Source of the DNA: Pseudoips prasinana
Taxonomy: Eukaryota > Arthropoda > Insecta > Lepidoptera > Nolidae
Direction of reading: 5' to 3'
DNA length: 64,000 bases
Assembly: GCA_951640165.1 (NCBI GenBank)
Contig: OX621250.1
Span: 2,356,001 to 2,420,000 of the forward strand
Shown here: in pieces, positions 20,353 through 30,984 of the stretch
How positions within the stretch are numbered: the stretch's first letter is position 1
Layout of the letters: each line of letters begins with the position of its first letter
Made by a program: the position numbers and the translations under genes
The notes under the pieces: model-generated
Seen by the model: only the letters and a program-made list of their open reading frames with translations
Told to the model about the DNA's origin: nothing
Database searches by the model: none

Positions 20353-21089
20353 TAAATATTCTTTGAACCTTGCTTGCTTTACAGTACAAAAGCGCAGCCG
20401 TGCTTATTTTCATCTGGCATGGGTACACATGCAACACATATGTACGTTAATACCGAGATTCATTTTGTTTGTTTGACACCACTACGTTTCCGCAAACTGA
20501 ATGAGTGTTTATACTTTGGAAAGAGAAAATGGTAAACAAGCATGCGCCGGCGCGCTTCGTAATGGCTTACAAATAACCCTGTATGTATGTGTTATAGAGG
20601 GAATTTGGAACAGAAAGACATTTTTACAAATCGTTGATTTTCGTTCATAATATAAAATAAAATAATCACTAAAAATAGACAGAGCTTATTAAGATATTAT
20701 AAAGATCATAATCTTTCTACCTACATAATATCTGTAAATAAAATATTTTTAATTTTTAACACGACTTTTTTATAATAAATAACATAATTTTTTTATTTTA
20801 TTTTTTCACATAAAAGCGTGCTTCTTATTTTTTTTAATTAGTGTGATTTTCCTTAAGAGGGTGTTTTTTTAGTTTTATAATTTACTTTGTATTTTATTTA
20901 TCTCAATACACTTGTTTGGCACAATGACACTACCAGTTATAGGGGCACACACAATACATCGCGAATCTTGATTATTCTAGTGAGGATAACGAGTCTAACT
21001 ATTTAAAATATTGAATTGTCATCGGTCCATGAAAAGTATGACAAATTTCGATTTAATTCGACGTTTTGAAGGAGGTCAAAATCATCAAA
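20353..21089. other. No recognised gene
   Basis: AT-rich with long T and TA runs. Nothing supported. Confidence 0.35.
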
Positions 21090-21168
21090 ACACAATCATG
21101 TACAATGGGCGGACTTATCCTATTGAGCTGTTTCTTCCAGACAACCTTTGGATATCCATCCTCTGGAT
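21090..21168 (-). repeat. LINE-8 3' fragment
   Basis: The reverse complement contains GGATATCCAAAGGTTGTCTG, GAAGAAACAGCTCAATAGGA and TAAGTCCGCCCATTGTACA, matching the other LINE-8 tails. The open frame 21011-21241 is explained by this fragment and is not a gene. Confidence 0.55.
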
Positions 21169-21229
21169 GGATCTCCAAATCCAATCTAGAGCTCTAATTA
21201 TTTCAAATAGTAGGCGTGAAACAAATGAA

Positions 21230-21298
21230 GAGCATGTATAAACATAACTTTACACAAAATTAGTACAAACATGTTCTGACTATTTACAAGCGCTTTTT
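21230..21298 (+). repeat. LINE-12 terminal fragment
   Basis: Contains ACATGTTCTGACTATTTACA, AGCGCTTTTT and stops where REP-H begins, so REP-H appears to have interrupted it. Confidence 0.5.
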
Positions 21299-22410
21299 AG
21301 GGTTCCGTAGCCAAATGGCAATGAAATAATGAAATTTATTCAGCACTTGGGTATTAACATACACTTGTACTTGTCAAGTTCAAAATGCAGTACACAAACA
21401 TAGTAACAATGCAGAACACAGTATAAAAATTACAAAAATATAATTAGTCTAAAAAAATTAATCTATTATTTTGAAATTTAGTTGTACAATATTAAAATTA
21501 AAGAATTGAAGGCAATGAGCATTTGGCTAGCGCAGAAGGCTCTTAAACGGTAGCTTATATTAAACGATTAATACCCGAGGCCACCCTTTTAGGGTTCGGG
21601 CCACAGCTCAGGGGGCCGCTGAAGCAAAAGGACAGAGTTCTAAGAGAGGGTGTGATCAGTTGCACGGGATCACCAATGACGTGTTAAGGGGCCAAAGCGA
21701 TCCTCGCCGCTGTGGAGCCTACCCTAGCTAACCTGCGGCTTTCTCTAGCTACCTAGGTGGACGACCCGGAGAAGAAAGCCACAAAGAAACTCCGGGCTTG
21801 CTTTTTTCGTCTTCATTTGCTTTTTGTTTTCGTTCTTTTATTTTTAATCATGTATTTTCTTACATTGGGATGGGCGTTATGTAGGCTAATGCACGCACAG
21901 AACCGTTGTCATCTAATGAATCTAAAAATTGTGAAATAATAAACAATAACATTAAATTTCACTCAAACAATTAGAATAACCTCTTGCTAGATGAAAAAAC
22001 GGTGGGTACATCCGCGTACATTTACAAAATTAACAAGTCACGGAACGGAACCCTTATAGATTCGTCATGTCTGTCTGTCTGTCCGTCCGTATGTCACAGC
22101 CACAGAAACTATAAGAGCTGTACTGTTGTAAGTAGATGTATTTTGTGAACCGCATTAAGATTTTCACGCAAAAATAGAAAAATAATAATAATTTTGGGGG
22201 TTCCCCATACATAGAACTGAAACACAATTTTTTTTCATCGTATTTAAACATGTGGGGTATCTATAGATAGGTCTTCAAAAATGATATTGAGGTTCCTAAT
22301 ATCATTTTTTTCTAAACTGAATAGTTTGCGCGAGAGACACTTCCAAATCTTAAAAATAAATTGATTTGAACGAGATCTAGTAAGTAGTTTTTTTTAATGC
22401 GTCCAACAGG
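21299..22410 (+). repeat. REP-H copy split by a LINE-11 tail
   Basis: The left end AGGGTTCCGTAGCCAAATGG (21299-21322) is followed by a LINE-11 segment; REP-H resumes near 22044 with CGGAACCCTTATAGATTCG, a run of CTGT/CCGT repeats and the same body as 19445-19924 up to about 22410. Between 21801 and 22043 lies unrecognised sequence that may belong to the LINE-11 insertion. Confidence 0.6.
21323..21800 (-). repeat. LINE-11 3' end inside REP-H
   Basis: On the minus strand it contains TGGCTTTCTTCTCCGGGTC, GGTGATCCCGTGCAACTG, CTTTTGCTTCAGCGGCCC, GCGCTAGCCAAATGC and ends GTGCTGAATAAATTTC. It is over 80% like 43867-44400 by eye. No coding domain was recognised in it. Confidence 0.65.
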
Positions 22411-22441
22411 TTAGTTACAAAACAGACGTCGTATTTGATTT

Positions 22442-22453
22442 CTCTTCAATAGT
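22442..22453. repeat. Target-site duplication of the RTE LINE, 3' side
   Basis: ctcttcaatagt, identical to 25638-25649 on the other side of the element. Confidence 0.9.
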
Positions 22454-25400
22454 CATCATCATCATCATCATATCAGCCGAAAGACGACCACTGCTGGACA
22501 AAGGCCTCCCCCAAAGATCTCCACAATTGCCGGTCTTGTGCTATTCGCATCCAGCAGTTTCCAGCGACCCGCACAAGATCATCGGTCCATCTTGTAGGGT
22601 CTGCCCACGCTGCGTCTTCCGGTTCGTGGTCGCCACTCGAGAACCTTTCTGCCCCAGCGGCCGTCGGCTCTACGAGCTATGTGCCCTGCCCACTGCCACT
22701 TCAGCTTGGCAATTCTTCGGGCTATGTCGGTGACTTTGGTTCGCCTGCGGATTTCGACATTTCTGATGCGATCCCGCAGGGAAACTCCGAGCATAGCCCT
22801 CTCCATTGCTCTTTGGGTGACCTTGAGCCTTCTAATAAGGCCCATAGTGAGCGACCACGTCTCTGTTCCGTATGTCATCACTGGCAACACACACTGGTCG
22901 AAGACTTTCGACTTGAGACACTGCGGTATTTTGGACGAGAAGATGTTACGTAGCTTCCCGAACGCTGCCCATCCGAGTTGGATTCTACGATTGACCTCCT
23001 TCTCGAAGTTGGACCTACCTAGTTGGATGGTCTGTCCTAGGTAAATATAGTTCTCTACAACTTCGAGTGCAGAGTCACCAACTTTCAATTGAGTGGGTGC
23101 AACATGGACGTTTGACATGATTTTCGTCTTATCCATGTTCATTTTCAGACCCACTTGTTGAGAGACTCTGCTGAGGTCATCGAGCATTGTACCGAGGTCT
23201 TCCATGGTCACAGCCATGACTACGATATCATCGGCAAATCGAAGGTGAGTGATGTACTCGCCATTGACATTGATGCCAAAGCCTTTCCAGTCCAGAAGCT
23301 TGAAGACGTCTTCCAATGCAGCGGTGAACAGTTTCGGAGATATAACATCTCCCTGTCTCACGCCTCGCTGCAAGTGGATAGGTTTCGAGATCTGGTCCTG
23401 GAGTCGCACTGACATAGTGGCGTTTTCATACAAACACTTTATCACCTCGATATACCGGTAGTCAATTTGGCACCTTATGAGAGACCTCAGCACGGCCCAT
23501 GTTTCGATAGAATCAAAGGCTTTCTCATAGTCCACAAACAGTGGCTTGTTATACTCTTCGGTCTTCTGTATAACTTGCCGCAGCGTATGTATGTGGTCTA
23601 TGGTGCTAAAGCCTTTTCGGAAACCGGCTTGTTCGGGAGGCTGGAAGTCGTCAAACCTGCGCGCGAGACGGTTCGTAACGACCCTCGAAAACAACTTGTA
23701 AACATGGCTCAGCAGTGTGATGGGTCTATAATTCTTCAATAGGGTTTTGTCGCCCTTTTTGAAGAAGAGCACCACCACACTTCTGTGCCATGCTTGTGGC
23801 GTTTGACTATCTAGTATGACGGAGTTAAATAACTTCTGAAGGGCCCGTAGGATTGGTGTACCACCCGCCTTCAGAAGCTCTGCTGTAACTCCATCATCAC
23901 CAGGCGCCTTGTTGTTCTTGAGTTGTTTGAGACCCATTCTAATCTCGTACAGGCTGACGTCCGGGATGTCTTCGGTGTAATGTCGGGTTAGTCGTGCTCT
24001 GGGATCCGAGGCATGACTTTTGACAGGTGGCTGTGTTGTCGTATATAACTGTCCGTAGAACTTCTCGATCTCTCCCAGCAACTCAGGTTTAGACGTGACG
24101 ATTCTACCATCTTCAGTCTTCAGCTTCGTCAGTTGGCTCTGTCCAACAGACAGAGCTCTTGCGATAACTTTGGAGCCTTTGTTCCGCTCAATGGCCTCTT
24201 TAATACTAATTGTATTAAATTGCCGCGTGTCGCGAGTCAAAGACTTTGAGATCTGTCTGTTGAGCTGCCGATATCTGGTAGCATCATCTGAGGATGTCAG
24301 AACCATTTTCCGTCTATCTTCCATAAGTTGCAGGGTAAAGTCAGAAATCTTTTTAGTTCTGTTTGTACGGCGGGCCTTGAAGACCTTAGACCCAGCCGTA
24401 TGGACAGCTTCTACGAGCCTGTCATAGTATGAGTCCACTTCCTCGCAGTCTGCTAGGCATTCGAAACGGTTTTGCAGTTCGAGCTGAAATGGTTCGGGGT
24501 TTTGGACGTGGATAGGTAAAGGTCGGAGCGTAGACTTTATCAGTCGGGACCTCTGGAGTTTGACATTAAGGTTCAATGAGCCTCTGACCAGTCTGTGATC
24601 GCTCCCGGTTTTAACCGCATTGATCACGGAGACATCATTGAACATCTGTCGTCTCGTCGACAAGATAAAGTCTATCTCATTTTTAGTTTTACCATCGGGG
24701 CTCACCCAGGTCCATTTGCGGTGATCCGGCTTCCTGAAGAAGGAATTCATCATAAAGAGTCCCTCCTTCTCCATGAAGTCGGCCAACATTTGGCCCCGGG
24801 GGTTCCGGTCACCAGTTCCAAATTGCCCCACTCTCAGCTCATTACCGAATCGTTTGCCCAGCTTCGCGTTAAAGTCCCCCATGACCACAGTGAAATAGGA
24901 GTTAGAGGTATGTATGGCTCTGGATATGTCCTCATACATAACCTCGACTTCATCGTCGGAGTGTGTCGAAGTGGGTGCGTATACCTGTATAACCTTCAAC
25001 GAATACCGCTTGGTGATTCTGAGTATAAGGTACGCAACCCTCGTCGACACACTCTCGATTTTCACTAGGTTGTTCACGAGGGACTTGTGGACTATGAACC
25101 CGACACCACCTTGGGATATTTGTTCACCCTCCCGGTAATAGAGCAGGTTTCCGGATTTCAGTATTATCGAGTCCTCCCCCTCTCTTCGGACTTCAGATAA
25201 TCCTACAATATCCCAATGTAACCTGCTCAATTCTTCCTCCAGTTCGGTTATCTTCTCGTCGGACCGCAGTGTACGTGTGTTATATGTTGCCAGGGCCAGA
25301 GGTCGTCGGTGTTGGTAACGCGGAATCTGCCGGGGATTCTTAGCACCCCCTGCCCTGCCGTAACCACGGCTGTTACCACGGCTGGGAATAGCAGGGCTGC

Positions 25401-25637
25401 CGGGGACTGGGGGCCGCGGTTTGGTTGTGTCCATCATTTGAGGGGATTTGCCATAATCGCCACCCTTGGCAGACGGGTTGGCGATCGCAGTAAGGTGGAC
25501 ATGGTACTCAGGAGAACGCTGCTGCCCGTTCTCTGGTATATATTCCCTCGGGACGACTTTTACGTCCCCCCACGGGATGAGAGGGGGTGGTGATATTCTT
25601 AGGCCGTCACCACACAGCAATGTAGTAAGGTAAGTAA
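22454..25637 (-). mobile_element. Full-length RTE-clade LINE (3184 bp)
   Basis: The insertion is bounded by perfect 12-bp direct repeats (ctcttcaatagt at 22442-22453 and 25638-25649). On the minus strand it starts with a short leader, reaches GCTGTGTGGTGACGGC at 25620, encodes one long ORF and ends with a 3' UTR of under 150 bp terminating in CGGCTGATATGATGATGATG. A short ORF-dominated LINE with a simple-repeat 3' end and no poly(A) is the known RTE layout. The ORF is nearly intact and the duplication is perfect, so the insertion looks young. At least eight partial copies and a group of internally deleted derivatives are in the same window. Confidence 0.9.
22579..25620 (-). CDS. RTE-type endonuclease/reverse transcriptase ORF, C-terminal frameshift
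   Basis: The single protein of the RTE LINE is 1013 residues. It nicks target DNA and reverse-transcribes the element RNA at the nick. An N-terminal basic/proline-rich region (1-105) precedes an apurinic-like endonuclease at about 108-350: N114 in TYNTRTL, E143 in LSEVRR, Y214 in VYAPTS, D249/N251 in GDFNAK, NEIDF at 314-318, SDH at 340-342. The reverse transcriptase follows, with KAPGDDG (571-577), motif A VDYEKAFDS (D697), RGVRQGD (752-758) and catalytic FADD (795-798). KPLFVDYEK looks three residues short of the usual KPL...AFVDYEK, an in-frame loss inferred from memory of the family. Near 22596-22601 this copy is 2 bp shorter than 46.6-kb and 62.1-kb copies, so it ends RPYKMDR where they continue with PPTRWTDDLVRVAGNC. 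All catalytic residues are kept. Start taken as the first ATG, which lies in the conserved 5' head. Confidence 0.85.
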   Translation of the reverse strand: MLCGDGLRISPPPLIPWGDVKVVPREYIPENGQQRSPEYHVHLTAIANPSAKGGDYGKSPQMMDTTKPRPPVPGSPAIPSRGNSRGYGRAGGAKNPRQIPRYQHRRPLALATYNTRTLRSDEKITELEEELSRLHWDIVGLSEVRREGEDSIILKSGNLLYYREGEQISQGGVGFIVHKSLVNNLVKIESVSTRVAYLILRITKRYSLKVIQVYAPTSTHSDDEVEVMYEDISRAIHTSNSYFTVVMGDFNAKLGKRFGNELRVGQFGTGDRNPRGQMLADFMEKEGLFMMNSFFRKPDHRKWTWVSPDGKTKNEIDFILSTRRQMFNDVSVINAVKTGSDHRLVRGSLNLNVKLQRSRLIKSTLRPLPIHVQNPEPFQLELQNRFECLADCEEVDSYYDRLVEAVHTAGSKVFKARRTNRTKKISDFTLQLMEDRRKMVLTSSDDATRYRQLNRQISKSLTRDTRQFNTISIKEAIERNKGSKVIARALSVGQSQLTKLKTEDGRIVTSKPELLGEIEKFYGQLYTTTQPPVKSHASDPRARLTRHYTEDIPDVSLYEIRMGLKQLKNNKAPGDDGVTAELLKAGGTPILRALQKLFNSVILDSQTPQAWHRSVVVLFFKKGDKTLLKNYRPITLLSHVYKLFSRVVTNRLARRFDDFQPPEQAGFRKGFSTIDHIHTLRQVIQKTEEYNKPLFVDYEKAFDSIETWAVLRSLIRCQIDYRYIEVIKCLYENATMSVRLQDQISKPIHLQRGVRQGDVISPKLFTAALEDVFKLLDWKGFGINVNGEYITHLRFADDIVVMAVTMEDLGTMLDDLSRVSQQVGLKMNMDKTKIMSNVHVAPTQLKVGDSALEVVENYIYLGQTIQLGRSNFEKEVNRRIQLGWAAFGKLRNIFSSKIPQCLKSKVFDQCVLPVMTYGTETWSLTMGLIRRLKVTQRAMERAMLGVSLRDRIRNVEIRRRTKVTDIARRIAKLKWQWAGHIARRADGRWGRKVLEWRPRTGRRSVGRPYKMDR

Positions 25638-25649
25638 CTCTTCAATAGT
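25638..25649. repeat. Target-site duplication of the RTE LINE, 5' side
   Basis: ctcttcaatagt; see 22442-22453. Confidence 0.9.
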
Positions 25650-26643
25650 ATATTGTTTAAATCCAATTAAGAGAGTTTTTGATGGCCACCGCCTACGTGC
25701 CTTCCGTCCTGAAGTAACTTTTTTGCTTTCATAGTTTTATGTCAAAGAGCTGGCAATAGCTGTCGTGTCTTTTTTCGATAATTCTTAATCTGTGTTAATT
25801 TTCATGGTTCCAAGATGAAGACCTCGAAATACTCAATGATTTTTCTACGATTTATGTTAATAAAGATTGGTTGAAAATGCGTGTATTAGTCTCTGTTGGT
25901 TCCCTTCCCTGTGTGCGTTGTACAATATCCACGCTCAGCAGTTTATTTAAACGCGCATTGGCAAGTATTCAACGCAAAATTTGATTTACATTACGCCTAA
26001 GGTTATAATAATAAAGGGGATTCGGTTTCTTAAGCGTTGCCACGGGAGCGAGGAAAAACAGTTGTATATTTTGATTGGGGTATATTTGTTGTGGTTTGGA
26101 CTCGTGAATCGTGAACGTTTTTGTTTTATTAGGCTACTACAAATATAAATAAACAGCTAACGTGAGATAAATAATGCTTTAGGATGCTGTTAGGACTGCC
26201 GTCGGGAATCTTCGCTTCCACAGATGATTTTTATGTTATTATGCGAAAGAAGCTGCATCCTTACTACATCGCCTGAATGGTAGTAACAACAGCATTCCAA
26301 AAATGATCGCATCCAGAGCGAACTGTCGCTTTCTATCGATCTATATATTGATTGTTGACGCTGTAGACCTTCATTTGTTTATATTAGGATTATATTCATT
26401 ATAAAAGTCAGTCGCTCAATACACTTACAACGATACTCACGTCTTTTCTTTAAATATCCACGAACAAACCAAATTCAACCTTATCGTAACCAACATTGAT
26501 ATCTACGGGGAGACATTTCTTGGTCTAAATTAATAATAATTGTTTGTCTGAAAGCTAACAATACTAAGTTATTTAGATAAGAAAAATACCTACGAACAAA
26601 ATTATGGACTTAGTCAGAAATAAAGTCTTATTAATATTATAAA
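25650..26643. other. No recognised gene
   Basis: About 1 kb of unique-looking sequence between the RTE insertion and a HEL element. No motif or repeat match. Confidence 0.4.
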
Positions 26644-26728
26644 CTAGCTGTGCCCCGCGGTTTTACCTGCGTTAAGTTTTATAAATTATCACAGCTCCTC
26701 CATCGTATGTGATAGCGTGATAATAATA

Positions 26729-28010
26729 GGTCTTTACCTATGAAATTGCCGTTTTGTATGAAAAAATTTAAACGAATTTTTTTCATGAATTTTTTTATTT
26801 GTATTAATCGAAGTAATCACCCATGCAATCAATGCATCTTTGCCATCGCAGTGGCAGTTTATTGATGCCCTTCTTAAAGAAATCAGCTGGACGGGAGGCA
26901 ACAAATTCTTCAAAGGCATTTTGTACCGCCTCTCGGGTATTGAATTTTTTTCCCGCCAAGAAGTTATCCAAATTCTGGAAAAAGTAGTAGTCTGTAGGCG
27001 CAAGGTCTGGTGAGTAGGGCGGATGACGGAGAGCTTCCAACCCCAGTTCTTGCAACTTGGAGACCGTCTGCTGTGCAGTATGAGGTCGCGCGTTGTCGTG
27101 CAGGAGCAGCGGAGACGAGCGATTGACCAATGCTGGTTGGAGATGCGCCAGCTTCTCCATCATTGTGCTCAGTTCTTCACAGTACACATCTGCAGTAATG
27201 CTCACCCCGTTTGGTAAGAAGCTGTGATGAATCACACCGGCGCTAGACCACCAAACAGTGACCATCACTTTTCTAGGGGTAAGTTTTCGTTAAGGGCATT
27301 GTTTAGGTGCTGAACCAGGATCCAACCAACTTGCTGAGCGCTTGCGGTTATCAAACAGAATCCATTTTTCATCGCAGGTAACAATGCGGTTCAAAATTCC
27401 TTCATTTGTGTGTCTGTTGAGCAGTGCAAGGCACGTCTCGACGCGTACTTCGCGCTGGCGATCATTGAGTTCGTGGGGCACCCATTTGTCAAGCTTTTTT
27501 ACCTTGCCAATTTGACGCAAATGGACCAATATTGTTTTGACGCTAACGTCGAAAGCTGCTGCTAATTCAGCCGTAGATTGTGTATCATCAGCTTCCACAA
27601 CCGCCTTTAATTCGTCATTGTCGACCAAAGTCTTCGGACGACCGCGAGGTTCATTTTTCAGGTCGAAATTTCCAGAACGGAAGCGAGCAAACCAATAACA
27701 GGTGGTGCGTTGGTTTGTAGTGTTAGCTCCGTAAACGTCGTTGATGTTGCGTGCCGCTTGTGCCGCGTTGCTGCCACGACGGTACTCATATTCCATAATT
27801 ACTCGAATTTTTAACGTATCCATGATGACGAAAAAGATTGAAATGCGATGAAAATGTAACACTAATCAATAAAGAAATGACTACTTTTGGAAAAAAGAAT
27901 CCATGTTTTTAAAATAAAATTAATTTGAAATTAGAATTCTTAGCCAAACAAAAATTATTTTGATTTGAAATGGCCAGTACTGCAGAACGGCAATTTCATA
28001 GGTAAAGACC
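26729..28010 (-). mobile_element. Mariner transposon (1282 bp)
   Basis: The ends GGTCTTTACCTATGAAATTG and its reverse complement match perfectly over 25 bp (26729-26753, 27986-28010). TA is duplicated on both sides (26727-26728, 28011-28012), the standard mariner target. Length, inverted ends and a single transposase ORF fit the family. It sits inside a HEL element, so it is the younger of the two. Confidence 0.97.
26804..27823 (-). pseudogene. Mariner transposase, one in-frame stop
   Basis: Cut-and-paste DDE transposase that binds the inverted ends. From the ATG at 27823 the frame spans 339 codons, close to the usual 345. The N-terminal DNA-binding half shows two helix-turn-helix-like parts (RRGSNAAQAARNIND at 16-29; STAELAAAFDVSVKTI at 83-98), a linker GRPK, and WVPHEL (114-119). 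Catalytic residues are D151 in TCDEKW, D243 in HDNARPH and D278 in SPDLAPTDYYF; 34 residues lie between the last two, so this is DD34D. Codon 178 (TAA at 27290-27292) interrupts the frame; without any shift the frame continues RKLTPRKVMV, as mariners normally read there. One base change separates it from an open frame, but I make no claim of activity. Confidence 0.95.
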
Positions 28011-28236
28011 TAATATGTAGCCTATATGTTGACCCTACCTCTTAGTAATATTAATGCAAAATTCGAAGTAAATCCATGCAGTACTTTTTGAGTTTAGCCC
28101 GGACATACATACAGACAAACAGACACACAGACAAAAATTCGAAAAACTATATTTTTGGCTTCGATACCGAATGTAGATCATGCCCAAAGGATCGTTTTAA
28201 AAAAAAATTAAAAGTACTGTTTTGACTTTCCTACGA

Positions 28237-28619
28237 TTTTATTATATGTATAGATACATGATGATGATATAATGGGTTGGAACATACGATCAATACGTTT
28301 ATACTCTTGGTAAAACATTTTTCGACGGGCATACAATAATTTTATATCATCTTAATGTTCGAGCGAGATAGCAACCATACATTCTTAGCATGTTTATATA
28401 ACTTATTATGAAGGCACAATTAACCTTTATAAATATTTACTAGCAATGTAATTTACAACATGCAGTTCTACGCTAAATTTGACTCCAGCCTCACATTGAA
28501 TCTAGACACCTTGCCGCCTACAAATATAGATTAATACAAACAAATTCATGTTCTGCTCGTAGTACAATTATAAACATTTAAGCAACCGTTTCATTGATGA
28601 GCTTAATTATATAAATTTC
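28237..28619. other. No recognised gene
   Basis: AT-rich spacer without supported features. Confidence 0.35.
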
Positions 28620-28631
28620 CGATTACCCACA

Positions 28632-29169
28632 CTCATTGGCGTAGCTAGTATTATACTGCGGGGGTGGACCTGGGGAATTCAAGCAAGGTAGAACGAAGAT
28701 ACTACCTGAGCGCCCTCGTATAATCGTAATGATTGGAATCTCGTATGGTATAATTATGTCTGTGACCCAAAGACCCCCGCAATTTATTGAAGTAAAAGTT
28801 CTTTACGCGCGTTTTACTTGGGGAGTAAGCTGGTGAATGCGTAACGAGAACGTTACAAATAGTGTGATTGGACGAGGCGGACGGAAGTATAGAGGTAGAT
28901 ATAAGTTAGTGAAGATAGAAAGACAGAGAGTTACGTTTCGTATATTACTGTAGGGGCAACAGGGAGAGTTGCGAGCACACATTTTCGCTCTCTCTTTCTC
29001 TCATGGCTAGTTACGTTTGACGTTTTACTTACTTGTTTTTTTACCCAGTTAGCTTTTTATTTTTCAACTAGTGTTCCTTCGTTCTATCAGGATAAGTATA
29101 ATTAATAGCATTATTAATACTATTACTCAATTAAAGGGCAAGTCTAGTGCCTAGCTACGCCGCTGATCT
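28632..29169. mobile_element. Unclassified 538-bp insertion with short inverted ends
   Basis: It is flanked by a 12-bp direct repeat (cgattacccaca at 28620-28631 and 29170-29181). Just inside are inverted ends GGCGTAGCTAG (28638-28648) and CTAGCTACGCC (29151-29161), extendable to CA..GGCGTAGCTAG on both sides. The interior has no ORF. The inverted ends suggest a non-autonomous DNA transposon, but a 12-bp repeat separated from them by a few bases does not fit hAT or mariner rules. Confidence 0.5.
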
Positions 29170-29184
29170 CGATTACCCACATTG

Positions 29185-30571
29185 GCTAAGACATGCGTTA
29201 ATTTCAAAACCATGCATTTCCTTAAAAAGTTTATGTTTAAATCACACAAATATATAACCTACACTAGATATCATAACATTAATACGAGTATGTAAACAAA
29301 AACTTTGTACCCCTTTTTAAGAAAATTACGCGGACGGAGTGCAGATATATAATATTTTATGTATTAGGCATTAGAAGTAAATTATTTTAATAAAACAAAA
29401 ACGTTACCATAGGGACTTTTGACACACTGACAATCTGGGAAGAGATGGCAAACTGAGTGGCAAAACTAAGAACAGACTAATATTATTCTTCTTTAATGTC
29501 TATAGTCTTTGACAATAGAACCATAATGTTCGAATTTCGAATAATTGCGATCTCTAGTTAACATAATGACGCAATTACCTATCTGATGTGTGTTCTGTAT
29601 AAGGTGTAGATACTTCTTTTTTTTTCAAATTCCGTTTAACGGCTCTGGCTTCTTTGGTCTTATGAGCCTTCAGTAAATATATTTTATATCATTTATTTCC
29701 GTCATTGTCCAGTAAAGTCCGTCACAGTCAAGTCATACATAGTCCTTGTCCAACCCCAGTAAAGCAGTGGAGACTTTACTAGAGGCTTTTATGGAGTTTT
29801 GGTTACAACACGGAAAATCACAATTCACGGCATTATCGCACTTTTCTCCACTTGTGTACCTACGTTGTCGAAGATGTTATGTCTAAAAATCCACCATATT
29901 TACACATAAAAACTCGAATTTACACCAGTTTTTGAAAATAAAACATAGCCTCGATGCGTCTTTTTCCGCGTTGGCGCCAAAACTCTGTAGATACTTCCCG
30001 TGTTCAATGTTACCACACTTAAAACGAATTTCAAAGTGGACTTACCGTGGATTGTACCCCGCAGCAATCGAACCTGACACACGAGGGTTGGAGGTAGCGA
30101 CGACACTACAACCCGCCTTGCGCACCTTTATGTTTATTTTCCACTATACATGAAATTATTTCGGAAAGCAATTTGGATTTTTGTTTAGACACGAAATTCT
30201 CAATTAGCGTAGGAAAATAATGGTCAGCGAGGAACCTATAAGCCAAAATAAAACTACAAATTAAGTAACCTTAGCCAGAGAGCACCGGGCGACGGAATGT
30301 ATGGTAGTTGCATAAGAGCATCGGGTTTTAGGGACGTTTTATGCAACTATCGCTCTACGTTAATACGCGAAGCTGCTCAGTCTTATTGAGGATCGGGCAG
30401 GACATTTAATCAAGATTCAAACTAAGAATCATGGCGGGTGATGATGCATGGTAGTGAAGGCGCGTTCTCGGTAGTACTCTCGTCCGGCGGGTAAAATAAA
30501 CTGTGCAGTGCCACGAGAGTTTCAATGCTGTGATGTAATTGTTCGAATCATCTTATATACATATAATAAAA
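29185..30571. other. No recognised gene; one hairpin
   Basis: TTGGCGCCAAAACT near 29967 mirrors a motif at about 5525. GTGTCAGGTTCGATTGCTGC on the minus strand near 30075 resembles a SINE B-box region. An 11-bp inverted repeat tagttgcataa (30305-30315) / ttatgcaacta (30339-30349) is present. None supports a gene. Confidence 0.35.
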
Positions 30572-30863
30572 TCGTAGGAAAGTCAAAACTGTACATGGAA
30601 TATTGTTTTAAAAGGATACTTGGGGCGTGTTTTACAATCGATATCGAAGCCAAAAATATAGTTTTTAGAATTTTTGTCTGTTTGTCTGTATGTATGTCCG
30701 GGCTAAACTCAAAAAGTACTGCATGGATTTACCTCAAATTCTGCATGAATATTACTTAGAGGTCGGGTCAACATATAGGCTACATATTATCACGCTATCA
30801 CTTGGGGGTGAGCTGTGATAATTTATAAAGTTTAACGCAGGTAAAACCGCGGGGCACAGCTAG
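30572..30863 (+). mobile_element. HEL element, longer subtype (292 bp, intact)
   Basis: A|TCGTAGGAAAGTCAAAAC at the 5' end and GGGGCACAGCTAG|T at the 3' end, with the hairpin CGCAGG...CCGCGG before it. It is the uninterrupted reference for the 26644-28236 and 40681-41440 copies. Confidence 0.85.
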
Positions 30864-30984
30864 TCTATGATATTACTGGGATAATGGCGCGTGTAGATGT
30901 TGATCAGGATGTGTTTAACTACCGCAACTACTAAGGCACTTGCATGGTGCATCGCCAAGTAGAAGTCAATAGTTAATAACTTAT

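Larger units (their letters stand above)
26644..28236 (-). mobile_element. HEL element (longer subtype) split by mariner
   Basis: Outer parts 26644-26728 and 28011-28236 match the uninterrupted copy at 30572-30863. On the minus strand it begins TCGTAGGAAAGTCAAAACAG after an A (the T at 28237) and ends GGGGCACAGCTAG before a T. The 3' hairpin pair is present (CGCAGGTAAAACCGCGG). Confidence 0.8.

Noticed and set aside
21011..21241. 76-residue ORF as a host gene
   Set aside because: Its centre is the reverse complement of the LINE-8 3' UTR.
22679..25593. Plus-strand ORFs of 85-157 codons opposite the RTE ORF
   Set aside because: They are shadows of the minus-strand RTE coding sequence.
29960..29985. 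Retroviral-type primer binding site (TTGGCGCC)
   Set aside because: No LTR pair, no polypurine tract and no gag/pol frames nearby; the match is only a short palindromic core.
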